This document shows, piece after piece, positions 19,669 to 28,233 of a DNA stretch of 64,000 nucleotides (position 1 is its first letter; each line of letters begins with the position of its first letter). The notes under the pieces were generated by a model. That model had not been told where the DNA came from. It saw only the letters and a list, made by a program, of their open reading frames with translations, and did no database searches. This DNA is from Paraburkholderia caballeronis (GTDB lineage Bacteria > Pseudomonadota > Gammaproteobacteria > Burkholderiales > Burkholderiaceae). The position numbers and the translations under genes are program-made. Location: NCBI RefSeq assembly GCF_900104845.1, contig NZ_FNSR01000001.1:2914001-2978000 (forward strand), read 5' to 3'.

Positions 19669-20003
19669 GCGCCGCGCTCCCCGTTCGGGCGCGAGTCCGG
19701 CTGCGCGTTCGAATTCGAATCATGCGCGGCCGCGTCGCGGAGCCGGTCGCGCTCCTCCTGCGTCATCCGCTGCCAGCGCTGCCATTGCCGGCGGTCGCGG
19801 CAGCCGCCATGCCCGCGGAATCCGCCGAACAGGATGCGGCTCAGCACCAGCAGCCCGATCGCACGCGGATAGTCGATCGCATGCGCGCCGACGACGAGGT
19901 CGGGCACGATCCAGTTCCACAACCTCATGACGATCGCGCCGAGCACGGCGATGACCACCACCAGCAGCAGCGCCTTCGCAAAAAATTTCCGGCGACATCT
20001 CAT
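19665..20003 (-). CDS. Small membrane protein coupled to an ECF sigma factor
   Basis: 112 residues. A basic N-terminus leads into one span (ALLLVVVIAVLGAIVMRL), then WNWIVPDLVVGAHAI and a second hydrophobic stretch AIGLLVLSRILFGGF. The tail is charged (RQWQRWQRMTQEERDRLRDA). Similar proteins follow sigma factor genes in other bacteria, suggesting a membrane-bound anti-sigma or effector role, but this is inference. GGAGAA precedes the start at 20003. The gene begins 16 bp after the sigma gene and overlaps the ferredoxin start by 4 bp. Confidence 0.7.
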   Translation of the reverse strand: MRCRRKFFAKALLLVVVIAVLGAIVMRLWNWIVPDLVVGAHAIDYPRAIGLLVLSRILFGGFRGHGGCRDRRQWQRWQRMTQEERDRLRDAAAHDSNSNAQPDSRPNGERGA

Positions 20004-20019
20004 ACGCTTCTCCTTCGGT

Positions 20020-20583
20020 TCATATCCCGAACCCGTCGTATGCCGACCGCAGGCGCTCGCGCAGATGCAGCACGGCGTAGCGCTTGCGGCCCAGCAATGT
20101 GTTGATGCTCGTCCCCGTGGACTCCGCCATTTCCTTGAAGCTGCGGCCGTCGAGTTCGTGCGCGATGAAAATCTCGCGCTGGTTCGCGGGCAGTTCGTCG
20201 AGCGCGGCGCGCAGCGCATCGAGCAGCGCCGCGCGCGCATACGCGGCCTCCGGCCCGGCGTCGGGCGACGGCAGCGCGAGGTCGAGCCGGTATTCGCCGT
20301 CGGCGGCATCGGGCAGCGGCGCTTCCCTGCGCTTGCGGAAGCGGTCGACGATCCGGTTTCTCGCGACGCGAAACAGCCACGCGCCGACCTGCTCGATCGG
20401 GTCCGGCAGCCGGTACGCTTCGACCAGTTCCTCGAACACGTCCTGAAGGATGTCGTCGGCCTCGTCCTGATCGATGACCCGGCGGCGGATGAAATTGCGC
20501 AGCCTCGGGCGCTCGCGCGCGACGGTGTCGGCGATTTCGCGATCCTGCGCGGTCAGCGGGCTCGGGGTGGGCGGCGGTTCCAT
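20020..20583 (-). CDS. ECF-family RNA polymerase sigma factor
   Basis: 187 residues. The region 2 core is ADDILQDVFEELVEAYRLPD with WLFRVARNRIVDRFRKRRE; region 4 is LPANQREIFIAHELDGRSFK followed by GTSINTLLGRKRYAVLHLRE, a complete helix-turn-helix. No C-terminal extension. First gene of a three-gene unit with the membrane protein and ferredoxin, which may be its own regulon members. Confidence 0.92.
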   Translation of the reverse strand: MEPPPTPSPLTAQDREIADTVARERPRLRNFIRRRVIDQDEADDILQDVFEELVEAYRLPDPIEQVGAWLFRVARNRIVDRFRKRREAPLPDAADGEYRLDLALPSPDAGPEAAYARAALLDALRAALDELPANQREIFIAHELDGRSFKEMAESTGTSINTLLGRKRYAVLHLRERLRSAYDGFGI

Positions 20584-20682
20584 ACCCGTGTTGACGATCC
20601 GGGAAGGAAAATATTGTGGCGCGGGCGGCCACGCCGCCGGATTTTATTTATCGGGCGCGCGGGAAGAGGGTTCAGCAGACGG

Positions 20683-21480
20683 CTACAGCACGCCGGACTT
20701 CCACACCATCTGCGCGGCAGCGGCCAGCACGAACAGCAGCACCACGATCCGGAAGGCCGTCGGCGGCAGCTTGTCCCGCACCGGCCGCACCAGCAGGATG
20801 CCGGCCACGACCGGAATGCTCGCCGCCGCCGAGATCAGCAGGTCGCTCGCGCTCGCATGATTGCCGCTGCCGCCGAACGCGGCGATCAGCGTGACGATCG
20901 ACACCACCAGGATGATCGCGATCTGCTTCGTGAAGGTCTTGCCCGTCGCGCCGGTCGCGATCAGATACATCGCGAGCAGCGGCCCCGGAATCGACGCGAT
21001 GCTCTCCATCAACGCCGCGCCGAAACCCAGCACGAAGCCGACCGGCTTCACCCACGCGGGCGACAGCGTCAGACGGGGCGACGCGAGCAGCAGCAGCGAC
21101 GCGACGATCAGAAACGCGCCGGCGACGGCCTGCGCGCGATGCGGCGCGAGCGAAACCAGCACCACCACGCCGACGATGTTGCCCAGCACCGTGCCGACGA
21201 GCGGCGCCGCGATCCGGCGCACCGTCTCGCGCATCTGGCCGCCTTCGAGCGCCTGCGGAAGGTTGCCGAGAATGATCGGCATCGACAGCAACAGCACGGC
21301 CTGCTTGATCGGCAGGAACTGGCTCAGGATCGGCATCGCGACCAGCGGCACGCCGATGCTGACGATGCCCTTCACCATCCCGCCGAGCACGAGCGCGGCG
21401 ACGAGGCCGAGCAGTTGATGCGAACTGAGCGCATGCAGGCTGGACGCGAGCATGCCTTGCGAAAGGTCGAGATCGAACAT
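20683..21480 (-). CDS. TauE/SafE (DUF81) family membrane permease
   Basis: 265 residues with about seven or eight membrane spans. The two-fold repeat typical of TauE/SafE is visible: VLGGMVKGIVSIGVPLVAMP in the first half and GFGAALMESIASIPGPLLAM in the second. The family exports sulfite, sulfoacetate or other small organic anions; the substrate here is unknown. The start at 21480 removes an unsupported N-terminal extension. No sulfur genes adjoin. Confidence 0.82.
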   Translation of the reverse strand: MFDLDLSQGMLASSLHALSSHQLLGLVAALVLGGMVKGIVSIGVPLVAMPILSQFLPIKQAVLLLSMPIILGNLPQALEGGQMRETVRRIAAPLVGTVLGNIVGVVVLVSLAPHRAQAVAGAFLIVASLLLLASPRLTLSPAWVKPVGFVLGFGAALMESIASIPGPLLAMYLIATGATGKTFTKQIAIILVVSIVTLIAAFGGSGNHASASDLLISAAASIPVVAGILLVRPVRDKLPPTAFRIVVLLFVLAAAAQMVWKSGVL

Positions 21481-21732
21481 GGTGTGATGGGCGCTTCGGT
21501 CCCCGGCGTGGGGCTCGTTTTTTGAAATCTTCTGCTTCTGTGCGAAGCGAAGCGGGGGCGAACGTCGTTTTGGGCTGCTACCGATGACGGATACGGCAGC
21601 GGCCGCTTCGGCGCGGTTCGGTTTCCGGTGGTCCGGGCGAGAGTGTGCCACATCGCGCGACATGGCGATGGCGCAGCCCTGAGACTTCGCCGGCCGGGGC
21701 GCGGCGGCCCGATAGCCGCTTTCCGACGGCTC

Positions 21733-21769
21733 AAAAGAAAAGGCGCCGCCCGCCACCGCGAGCGACGCC
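21733..21769 (-). terminator. Intrinsic terminator of the MaoC operon
   Basis: On the minus strand an 8-bp stem (with one G-T pair) around a 12-nt loop is followed by TTTTCTTTT. It starts 29 bp after the stop codon of the last MaoC gene. Confidence 0.65.
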
Positions 21770-21798
21770 CGGTTCGATCCGCTGTCAGCGGTCCGGAA

Positions 21799-22269
21799 TC
21801 AGAAGTAATGCCGCGTCAGGAACTCCGCGACACAGGCCGGCCGGTCGCCGCCGTCGCGCTCCAGCGTCACGTTCCACAGCACCTGGATGCCGCCGTCGCC
21901 CGCATCGCCGGCTTCGGCGACTTCGAACCGCGCGCGCACCCGCGCGCCGACCGGCACCGGCGACGTGAACCGCACGCGGTTCAGCCCGTAGTTCACGCCC
22001 ATCCGCTGACGGATCTGCACGGTCTGCGCGAGCAGCACCGGTATCAGCGATAGCGTCAGGAAGCCGTGCGCGACCGGGCCGCCGAACGGCGACTCGCGGC
22101 GCGCGCGCTCCGCATCGACGTGGATCCATTGATGATCGCCGGTCGCATCCGCGAAACCATGCACGCTCGCTTCCGACACGTCGCGCCAGCCGCTGACGAG
22201 CGGCTGGGCGCCGACCAGCGCGCGCAGCGCGTCCGCGTCGCCGATCGACGTCAACGCGCCCGCGCTCAT
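21799..22269 (-). CDS. MaoC-family (R)-hydratase-like protein
   Basis: 156 residues with the hot-dog fold hydratase signature DATGDHQWIHVD, supplying the catalytic Asp and His, then GGPVAHGFLTLSLIP. The length is that of single-domain MaoC proteins. The gene overlaps the preceding MaoC gene by 4 bp and is last in the operon. Adjacent MaoC pairs often form heteromeric enoyl-CoA hydratases in steroid or unusual-acyl degradation, so the two may act together. Confidence 0.85.
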   Translation of the reverse strand: MSAGALTSIGDADALRALVGAQPLVSGWRDVSEASVHGFADATGDHQWIHVDAERARRESPFGGPVAHGFLTLSLIPVLLAQTVQIRQRMGVNYGLNRVRFTSPVPVGARVRARFEVAEAGDAGDGGIQVLWNVTLERDGGDRPACVAEFLTRHYF

Positions 22270-22724
22270 GCGGCACCGCCCGGATGACGCAGCCCGAACA
22301 GCGCCTTCGAGCGCACAGTGATGACCGTCTCGCCGTGCTGGTTCACGCCCTGCCATTGCGTCTCGACGATCCCGCGATCCGGCTTGCTCGCGGACACCCG
22401 CTTGCCGAGGATCACGTTCGTCATCGTCAGCGTGTCGCCGACGCGCACCGGCCTGTGCCAGCGAATCTCGTCGACGCCCGGCGAGCCGAGCGACGTCGAA
22501 CCCTTCAGCACGTTGCGCACGAGCATCCCCATCATCACCGAACACGTGTGCCAGCCGCTCGCGGCGAGCCCGCCGAAAATCGACGCAACGCCCGCCGCCT
22601 CGTCCACGTGGAACGGCTGCGGATCGAACTCCGACGCGAACCGCACGATCTCGTCGCGCGTGAACGTATGCGAGCCGACCTCGTAAGCCTTGCCCACTTC
22701 CAGATCTTCGTAACTCACACCCAT
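22266..22724 (-). CDS. MaoC-family hydratase-like protein
   Basis: 152 residues with EFDPQPFHVDEAA (Asp/His catalytic pair) and GGLAASGWHTCSVMM. A good Shine-Dalgarno sequence (GGGAGGA) precedes the start at 22724. It is coupled to the downstream MaoC gene and sits 28 bp after an acyl-CoA dehydrogenase gene; it probably hydrates the enoyl-CoA those enzymes make. Confidence 0.85.
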   Translation of the reverse strand: MGVSYEDLEVGKAYEVGSHTFTRDEIVRFASEFDPQPFHVDEAAGVASIFGGLAASGWHTCSVMMGMLVRNVLKGSTSLGSPGVDEIRWHRPVRVGDTLTMTNVILGKRVSASKPDRGIVETQWQGVNQHGETVITVRSKALFGLRHPGGAA

Positions 22725-22752
22725 TGAATCCTCCCGTCGCGGCGAACCGGCG

Positions 22753-23880
22753 TCACGCGGCCGCCTGCGCAAAGCCGGGCAAGCCGGCGAAACGTTCCAG
22801 ATGATGATCGACGTCGCCGAGCGTCGTGTCGATGATCGCGAGCCGCTTGAACAGATGCGCGGCCGCGACCTCGTTCGTGACGCCCATTCCGCCGTGCAGC
22901 TGCACCGCCTGCTGGCCGACGTAACGCGACGCCTGGCCGACGCGCACCTTCGCGGCCGACACCGCGCGGCGGCGCTCGTCCGGCCGCTCGCTACTGTAGC
23001 GTGCGGCCGCGAGATAGGTGAGCGAGCGCGCCTGCTCCGCGTGGATCAGCATGTCGGCCATCCGGTGCTGCAACGCCTGGAAACGCGCGATCGGCACGCC
23101 GAACTGCTGGCGCGTCTTCGTGTATTCGACGCTCGCGTGGTTCAGCGCGTCGAGCGCGCCGACCGCTTCCGCGCACAACAGCAGCGCGCCGTAGTCCGCG
23201 ATGCGCTCCCACGTGAGCGCGCCGGTCTCGGCCCCGCCGAGACGGCGCGCGGGCGTCGCGTCGAACGTCAGCGTCGCCGCGCGCTGGCCGTCGATGGTCC
23301 GGTAGCCGGTCACGCCTGCGCCGTGCGCATCGCGCGCGACGACGAACAGCGCGACGTCGCCGTTCAGGCGCGCCGGCACGATCCAGTAGTCGGCCTGCGC
23401 GCCGTGCTGCACGACCGACTTCGCGCCGGACAGCACGAAACCGTCGCCATGCGGCGTCGCCACGGTGTCGATCGCGAACAGGTCGTAACGCGCGTGCGGC
23501 TCGTGGAACGCGACGGCCAGCCGGGCCTCGCCCTGCGCGACGCGTTCGAGCAGTTGCGCGTTGTCCGGCTGCGCCGGACCCGCGAGCTTCAGCGCCTCGA
23601 CGCCGACCGCCGTCGCCCAGTACGGCTCGACGACCAATGCGCGGCCGAGTTCCTGCATCACGACCAGCAGGTCGAACGGACCGCCGTCGAAACCGCCCTG
23701 ATCGGCCGGCACCGGCAGCGCGGTCAGGCCGAGTTCGGCGAACGCGCGCCAGTGCGCGGCGGATACGCCATCGGGCGTCGCGACGATCGCCTGGCGCGCG
23801 TCGAACGCATAGTTGCGGTCCAGATAACGACGCAGCGCGTCGGCCAGTTGCTGCTGCTCATCGGTGAAGTTGAAGTCCAT
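22753..23880 (-). CDS. Acyl-CoA dehydrogenase, beta-type partner subunit
   Basis: 375 residues. The N-terminal helical domain starts MDFNFTDEQQQLADALRRYL; the middle domain contains GFVLSGAKSVVQHGAQADYW. Its C-terminus reads QLHGGMGVTNEVAAAHLFKR, without the usual GGxxEI catalytic tail found in the neighbouring paralogue. Such divergent members often pair with a complete partner as alpha2beta2 dehydrogenases. It starts 10 bp after that partner's stop, so co-transcription is nearly certain. Confidence 0.87.
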   Translation of the reverse strand: MDFNFTDEQQQLADALRRYLDRNYAFDARQAIVATPDGVSAAHWRAFAELGLTALPVPADQGGFDGGPFDLLVVMQELGRALVVEPYWATAVGVEALKLAGPAQPDNAQLLERVAQGEARLAVAFHEPHARYDLFAIDTVATPHGDGFVLSGAKSVVQHGAQADYWIVPARLNGDVALFVVARDAHGAGVTGYRTIDGQRAATLTFDATPARRLGGAETGALTWERIADYGALLLCAEAVGALDALNHASVEYTKTRQQFGVPIARFQALQHRMADMLIHAEQARSLTYLAAARYSSERPDERRRAVSAAKVRVGQASRYVGQQAVQLHGGMGVTNEVAAAHLFKRLAIIDTTLGDVDHHLERFAGLPGFAQAAA

Positions 23881-23890
23881 GCGCCGCTCC

Positions 23891-25087
23891 TCAAAGGCCG
23901 AGCATCATCTGCGCGATGATGTTCTTCTGGATTTCGTTCGAGCCGCCGTAGATCGACGTCTTGCGGTAGTTGAAGTAATACGCGGCGAGCGGCGCGGCGT
24001 CGTCGTCGCCGCTCGCCGCATGGTCGTGCTCGCCTTCGAGGAACGGCACGTCGAACGGCGCGGCGAGCGGCCCGATCGCATCGACCATCAATTCGGTGAG
24101 CGCCTGCTGCACCTCGGTGCCCTTGATCTTCAGCATCGACGCTTCCGGACCGGGGCCGCGCCCGCCCGCTTCGTTCGCGACGACGCGCAACACCGTCACT
24201 TCGAGCGCCATCAATTCGATTTCGAGCGACGCGACGCGCGCGGCGAACAGCGGATCGTGCAGCAGCGGCCTGCCGTTCTTCTTTTCCCGCAACGCGATCT
24301 GCTTCAGGAACGCGAGTTCGCGCTTCGACTGGCCGACCCGCGCGATACCGGTGCGCTCGTGACCGAGCAGATATTTCGCGTAGGTCCAGCCGCGGTTCTC
24401 GTCGCCGACGAGGTTTTCGACCGGCACCTTCACGTCCTCGAAGAATACTTCGTTGACCTCGTGGTCCTCGTCGAGGGTGATGATCGGACGCACGGTGATG
24501 CCGGGCGTCTTCATGTCGATCAGCAGGAACGAGATGCCCTCCTGCTTCTTCGCGGCGGGATCGGTGCGCACGAGGCAGAACATCATGTCCGCGTGCTGGC
24601 CGAGCGTGGTCCACGTCTTCTGGCCGTTCACGACGTAGTGGTCGCCGTGGCGCTCCGCGCGCGCGCGCAGCGACGCGAGATCGGAACCCGAACCCGGTTC
24701 CGAGTAGCCCTGGCACCACCAGTCGTCGCCGGCCAGAATGCGCGGCAGGTAGTAGCGTTTCTGCGCGTCGTTGCCGTACTTCATCAGCACCGGCGCGACC
24801 ATCGACACGCCGAACGGCAGCACCGGCGGCGCGCCGATCCGCGCGCACTCCTCGTCCCAGATATGGCGCTGCGTCGCGTCCCAGCCGGGGCCGCCGTACT
24901 CGACGGGCCACGCGGGCGCGGACCAGCCGCGCGCGCCGAGCAGCTTGTGCCAGCGCGCGAGATCGTCGCGGGTCAGTCGTTTGTGGTTGAGAACCTTGTC
25001 GCTCAGCTCGGCGGGCACGTTGGCCGCGAGCCAGGCGCGGATGTCGGCGCGAAATGCGTCGTCAGCGGCGGAATAATCCAGATCCAT
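23891..25087 (-). CDS. Acyl-CoA dehydrogenase, alpha-type subunit
   Basis: 398 residues with complete ACAD features: QGYSEPGSGSDLASLRARAE (FAD and substrate binding), GHYVVNGQKTWT-like segment, HERTGIARVGQSKRELAF and the C-terminal SIYGGSNEIQKNIIAQMM. It is 51 bp downstream of the DUF1178 gene and followed immediately by the beta-type paralogue. Substrate not determinable; long-chain, branched or sterol-type acyl-CoA are possible. Confidence 0.9.
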   Translation of the reverse strand: MDLDYSAADDAFRADIRAWLAANVPAELSDKVLNHKRLTRDDLARWHKLLGARGWSAPAWPVEYGGPGWDATQRHIWDEECARIGAPPVLPFGVSMVAPVLMKYGNDAQKRYYLPRILAGDDWWCQGYSEPGSGSDLASLRARAERHGDHYVVNGQKTWTTLGQHADMMFCLVRTDPAAKKQEGISFLLIDMKTPGITVRPIITLDEDHEVNEVFFEDVKVPVENLVGDENRGWTYAKYLLGHERTGIARVGQSKRELAFLKQIALREKKNGRPLLHDPLFAARVASLEIELMALEVTVLRVVANEAGGRGPGPEASMLKIKGTEVQQALTELMVDAIGPLAAPFDVPFLEGEHDHAASGDDDAAPLAAYYFNYRKTSIYGGSNEIQKNIIAQMMLGL

Positions 25088-25138
25088 GCGCGGTTGTCTC
25101 CTCGCCGCGGCCAGCAGCCGCCGCGACAGACGGACCGC

Positions 25139-25564
25139 TTATTGCAGCGGACCCTTCAGCGCGGCGGGAACGGGCAGCGGCATCACGTCGATGCCTTCTT
25201 CGACGAGGGCTCGCGCATCGTCCGCCGAAGCCACTCCGCGGATGTTGCGCGCCGGCGCTTCGTTGTAGTGAATGCGCCGGGCTTCCTCGACGAAACGGTC
25301 GCCCACGTTCTCGGTCTTTTCCAGTACCTCGCGTATCACGCGCATCGCGTGCGCCTGCCACAACGCGGCGTCCTGCGGTGCGGGCTTGTCGCCCGCGCCG
25401 GACAGGTTGAGCCGAGGCGCGGAAGGCAGACGGTTCACTTCGGTCGCACCGCAAACCGGGCATTCGACCAGCTTGCGCGACAACTGCGATTCGAATTCTT
25501 CGGCCGAAGCGAACCAGCCTTCAAACCGGTGACCGTCCGGGCACTGTAAATCGAGGACCTTCAT
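25139..25564 (-). CDS. DUF1178 family protein
   Basis: 141 residues. The N-terminus carries a zinc-ribbon-like pair, CPDGHRFEGWF and VECPVCGATEV, followed by the helical family segment ALWQAHAMRVIREVLEKTEN and a conserved stretch GDRFVEEARRIHYNEAPARN. Function unknown. It is the first gene after the operator-like palindrome at 25612, 51 bp ahead of two acyl-CoA dehydrogenase genes. Confidence 0.88.
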   Translation of the reverse strand: MKVLDLQCPDGHRFEGWFASAEEFESQLSRKLVECPVCGATEVNRLPSAPRLNLSGAGDKPAPQDAALWQAHAMRVIREVLEKTENVGDRFVEEARRIHYNEAPARNIRGVASADDARALVEEGIDVMPLPVPAALKGPLQ

Positions 25565-25586
25565 GTGGAATCGGGGCTTGCGTGTG

Positions 25587-25623
25587 AGTTTAGCGCAATC
25601 TGCGAATTTGTGAACGATCGTTC
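25587..25623 (-). promoter_or_regulatory. Promoter with a palindromic operator over its -35 box
   Basis: On the minus strand TTCACA (25609-25614) and TAAACT (25587-25592) are separated by 16 bp, matching five and four consensus positions. The perfect palindrome GAACGATCGTTC (25612-25623) overlaps the -35 box. Palindromes of this form bind TetR-type acyl-CoA-responsive repressors in related bacteria (from memory), so it probably represses the DUF1178/ACAD/MaoC operon. Confidence 0.6.
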
Positions 25624-25771
25624 GAAAAATTTGCGCGTGCCGACTTTATGCGGCGCGACCGCGATTGTAGCGCCGTGCGCGAAGCGCCGCTGACGCGTCA
25701 AAAGAGGTGTCCAGATGCGACGACGGCGGCTCAACGAGCCGCCGTCCTTTACCCGCCGCGCGTCGTTACGC

Positions 25772-26365
25772 CTATGCCTGCGCCGGTTCGCCGAGCGGCC
25801 ACGCGCCGGACAACACCTTCTCCAGCCAGAACGTGCCGATCACCGTCTTCACGTCGCTGATCCTGCCGGTGCGCACCCATTCGATCAGGTCCGACGGCGT
25901 CGCAGTGAACACTTCGAGGAACTCGCCTTCGTCGAGCTTCGCGTCGCCAGCGGTCAGCCCGCGCGCGAGATAGATGTCGATGAACTCGGTCGAATACGAG
26001 ATCACCGGATGGATGCGCGTCAGGAAGAAATATTCGCGCGCGGTGTAGCCGGTTTCCTCGCGCAGCTCGCGTTTCGCGCACGCGAGCGTGCCTTCGGCCG
26101 GATCGAGCTTGCCGGCGGGAAACTCGGTCATCACGCGGCCGAGCGGATAACGGAACTGGCTTTCCATCAGCACGCGGCCGTCGTCGAACAGCGGGATCAC
26201 CATCACCGCGCCCGGATGCTGCACGTACTCGCGCGTTGCGTGCTTGCCGTCCGGCAGTTCGATCACGTCGCGCTTCAAGGTCAGGAAATTGCCGCGGTAT
26301 GGCGTCGAGGTCTCGATGCACTTCTCGGTGAGCGCGGCGTCGTGATCCGGAATTTCAGCAGCCAT
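25772..26365 (-). CDS. Nudix hydrolase, ADP-ribose pyrophosphatase type
   Basis: 197 residues. The Nudix box is canonical: G-x5-E-x7-R-E-x2-E-E-x-G in GKLDPAEGTLACAKRELREE. The rest, including PGAVMVIPLFDDGRVLMESQ and RYPLGRVMTEFPAGK, matches ADP-ribose/nucleoside-diphosphate-sugar pyrophosphatases, which cleave to AMP plus ribose-5-phosphate. It lies downstream of the nuo operon on the same strand, 66 bp after the DUF2818 gene. Confidence 0.88.
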   Translation of the reverse strand: MAAEIPDHDAALTEKCIETSTPYRGNFLTLKRDVIELPDGKHATREYVQHPGAVMVIPLFDDGRVLMESQFRYPLGRVMTEFPAGKLDPAEGTLACAKRELREETGYTAREYFFLTRIHPVISYSTEFIDIYLARGLTAGDAKLDEGEFLEVFTATPSDLIEWVRTGRISDVKTVIGTFWLEKVLSGAWPLGEPAQA

Positions 26366-26431
26366 GTTCGCCTCTGAGGAACTGCGGTGGGTGTCACCGA
26401 AGCGGTGATGACCAAAGGTGCCGGCCGCGTG

Positions 26432-26734
26432 TCACGCGACGCGGCGCTTGACCAGATATTGCCAGGCGAAGCCCGGAAACGCGAACACGACGAACAGGCT
26501 GAACGTGATCGCGTAGAACTGCCAGCCCTGCTCGAAACGGTTGCCGGCTTGCGCTTCGAGCAGGAAGCCGAACGCGCCGACGACGAAATACAGCACGATC
26601 AGTTCGGCGATGCGCCACCACGCGCTTTTCTTCTGCGCGCGCAGCGGCACGACGCCGAACAGCCGCTGGTTCGCGAACGGCAGGTTCGCGCCCACGAGCG
26701 CCAGCAGCACGATGAACCAGCCCGCCGCCGACAT
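26432..26734 (-). CDS. DUF2818 family membrane protein, nuo-associated
   Basis: 100 residues, three predicted membrane spans (WFIVLLALVGANLPFA, IAELIVLYFVVGAFGFLLEA, FYAITFSLFVVFAFPGFAWQ). It starts 2 bp after the nuoN stop, and genes of this family commonly follow nuoN in betaproteobacteria. It may be a membrane assembly factor or accessory subunit of complex I, which is inference from position only. Confidence 0.85.
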   Translation of the reverse strand: MSAAGWFIVLLALVGANLPFANQRLFGVVPLRAQKKSAWWRIAELIVLYFVVGAFGFLLEAQAGNRFEQGWQFYAITFSLFVVFAFPGFAWQYLVKRRVA

Positions 26735-26736
26735 GC

Positions 26737-28209
26737 TTACAGCGGCAGCGTATGGGTGACGGCCTGCAGGCACAGCGTCATCAGCGGACCCGGCACGATG
26801 CCGAGCACCAGCACCGCGACGCCGTTCAGCGTAAGCAGCGCGCGGTTGCACGCATGGCCTTCGATCGGCGCGGTGTCCAGCGGCGCATCGAAGTACATCA
26901 GCTTCACGATGCGCAGGTAGTAGAACGCGCCGAACAGCGACGTGATCACCGCGAGCACCGCGAGCCACGTGAGGCCCGCGTTCATCGTCGCTTCGAGCAC
27001 CGCGAGCTTCGCGTAGAAGCCGACCGTCGGCGGGATGCCGGCGAGCGAGAACATGATGATCATCATCACGAACGCGAACACCGGGCTGCGCTGGTTCAGC
27101 CCCTTGAGGTCGTCGAGCGTCTCCGCCTCGAAGTCGCGCCGCGCGAGCAGCATCACGACGCCGAAGGCGCCGAGCGTCGTGATCAGGTACACGATGCTGT
27201 AGAACATCGCCGAGCTGTACGCGCTCGCGGCCGACGCCGCCTTGCCGTCCACGATGCCGGCGACGAGGCCGAGCAGCACGAAACCCATGTTCGAGATCGC
27301 CGAGTACGCGAGCATCCGCTTCACGTTGCGCTGGACGATACCGGTGATGTTGCCGACGATCAGCGACAGCGCCGCGAGAATGATCAGCATCTGCTGCCAG
27401 TCCACCGCGAGCGGCAAGAGGCCCATCACGAGGAACCGCACCGCCCACGCGAACGCGGCGACCTTCGGTCCGCCGCCGGTCAGCAGCGTCATCGCGGTCG
27501 GCGCGCCCTGATAGACGTCGGGCACCCACATGTGGAACGGCACCGCGCCCATCTTGAACGCGACGCCGGCGACGACGAACACCACGCCGAACAGCAGCAC
27601 CACGTCGTTGATGTGGCCGGATGCGATCGCCTTCAGCACTTCGTCCAGTTCGAGCGCGCCGGTCGCGCCGTACAGCATCGAGATGCCGTACAGCAGGAAA
27701 CCGGACGCGAGCGCGCCGAGCACGTAGTACTTCATCGCCGCCTCGTTCGACTGCGTCGCATCGCGGCGCAGCGCGATCACGGCGTACAGCGACAGCGACA
27801 TCAGTTCGAGGCCGAGGTACAGCGTGAGGAAGTTGTTGCCGGAGATCATCACGATCTGGCCGAGCAGCGAGAACATCCCGAGCAGGAAGAACTCGCCGCG
27901 GAACAGGTCGCGGTCCTCCAGATACTTGCGCGAGTACACGATCGACACCGCATACCCGAGCGACACCACCGCCTTCATCGCGCTCGCGAACGGATCGACG
28001 ACGTACATCCGCGAGAAGTAGTAGTACACGTGCGGATCGAACGCCTGAACCGCAAACCAGATGCCGGCCACCACTGTGGAAAGCAACGCGATGAAATAGG
28101 TCGTGCGCCGGCCGGCCGGTCCGGCGAACGTGTCGTTGAGCCACGCGACGACGACGGCGGCCATCACCAGCGCGTCGGGCAGCAGGGAGTTCATAGTGGT
28201 GTAGGTCAT
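26737..28209 (-). CDS. nuoN: NADH-quinone oxidoreductase subunit N
   Basis: 490 residues, about 14 membrane spans, antiporter-like subunit of the complex I membrane arm. The conserved MKYYVLGALASGFLLYGISM and KMGAVPFHMWVPDVYQGAPT segments carry the proton-channel lysine and histidine. AGGAAACC precedes the ATG at 28209. Last nuo gene of the minus-strand operon. Confidence 0.97.
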   Translation of the reverse strand: MTYTTMNSLLPDALVMAAVVVAWLNDTFAGPAGRRTTYFIALLSTVVAGIWFAVQAFDPHVYYYFSRMYVVDPFASAMKAVVSLGYAVSIVYSRKYLEDRDLFRGEFFLLGMFSLLGQIVMISGNNFLTLYLGLELMSLSLYAVIALRRDATQSNEAAMKYYVLGALASGFLLYGISMLYGATGALELDEVLKAIASGHINDVVLLFGVVFVVAGVAFKMGAVPFHMWVPDVYQGAPTAMTLLTGGGPKVAAFAWAVRFLVMGLLPLAVDWQQMLIILAALSLIVGNITGIVQRNVKRMLAYSAISNMGFVLLGLVAGIVDGKAASAASAYSSAMFYSIVYLITTLGAFGVVMLLARRDFEAETLDDLKGLNQRSPVFAFVMMIIMFSLAGIPPTVGFYAKLAVLEATMNAGLTWLAVLAVITSLFGAFYYLRIVKLMYFDAPLDTAPIEGHACNRALLTLNGVAVLVLGIVPGPLMTLCLQAVTHTLPL

Positions 28210-28233
28210 GGTTTCCTGGTACTCCAGCCGGTG

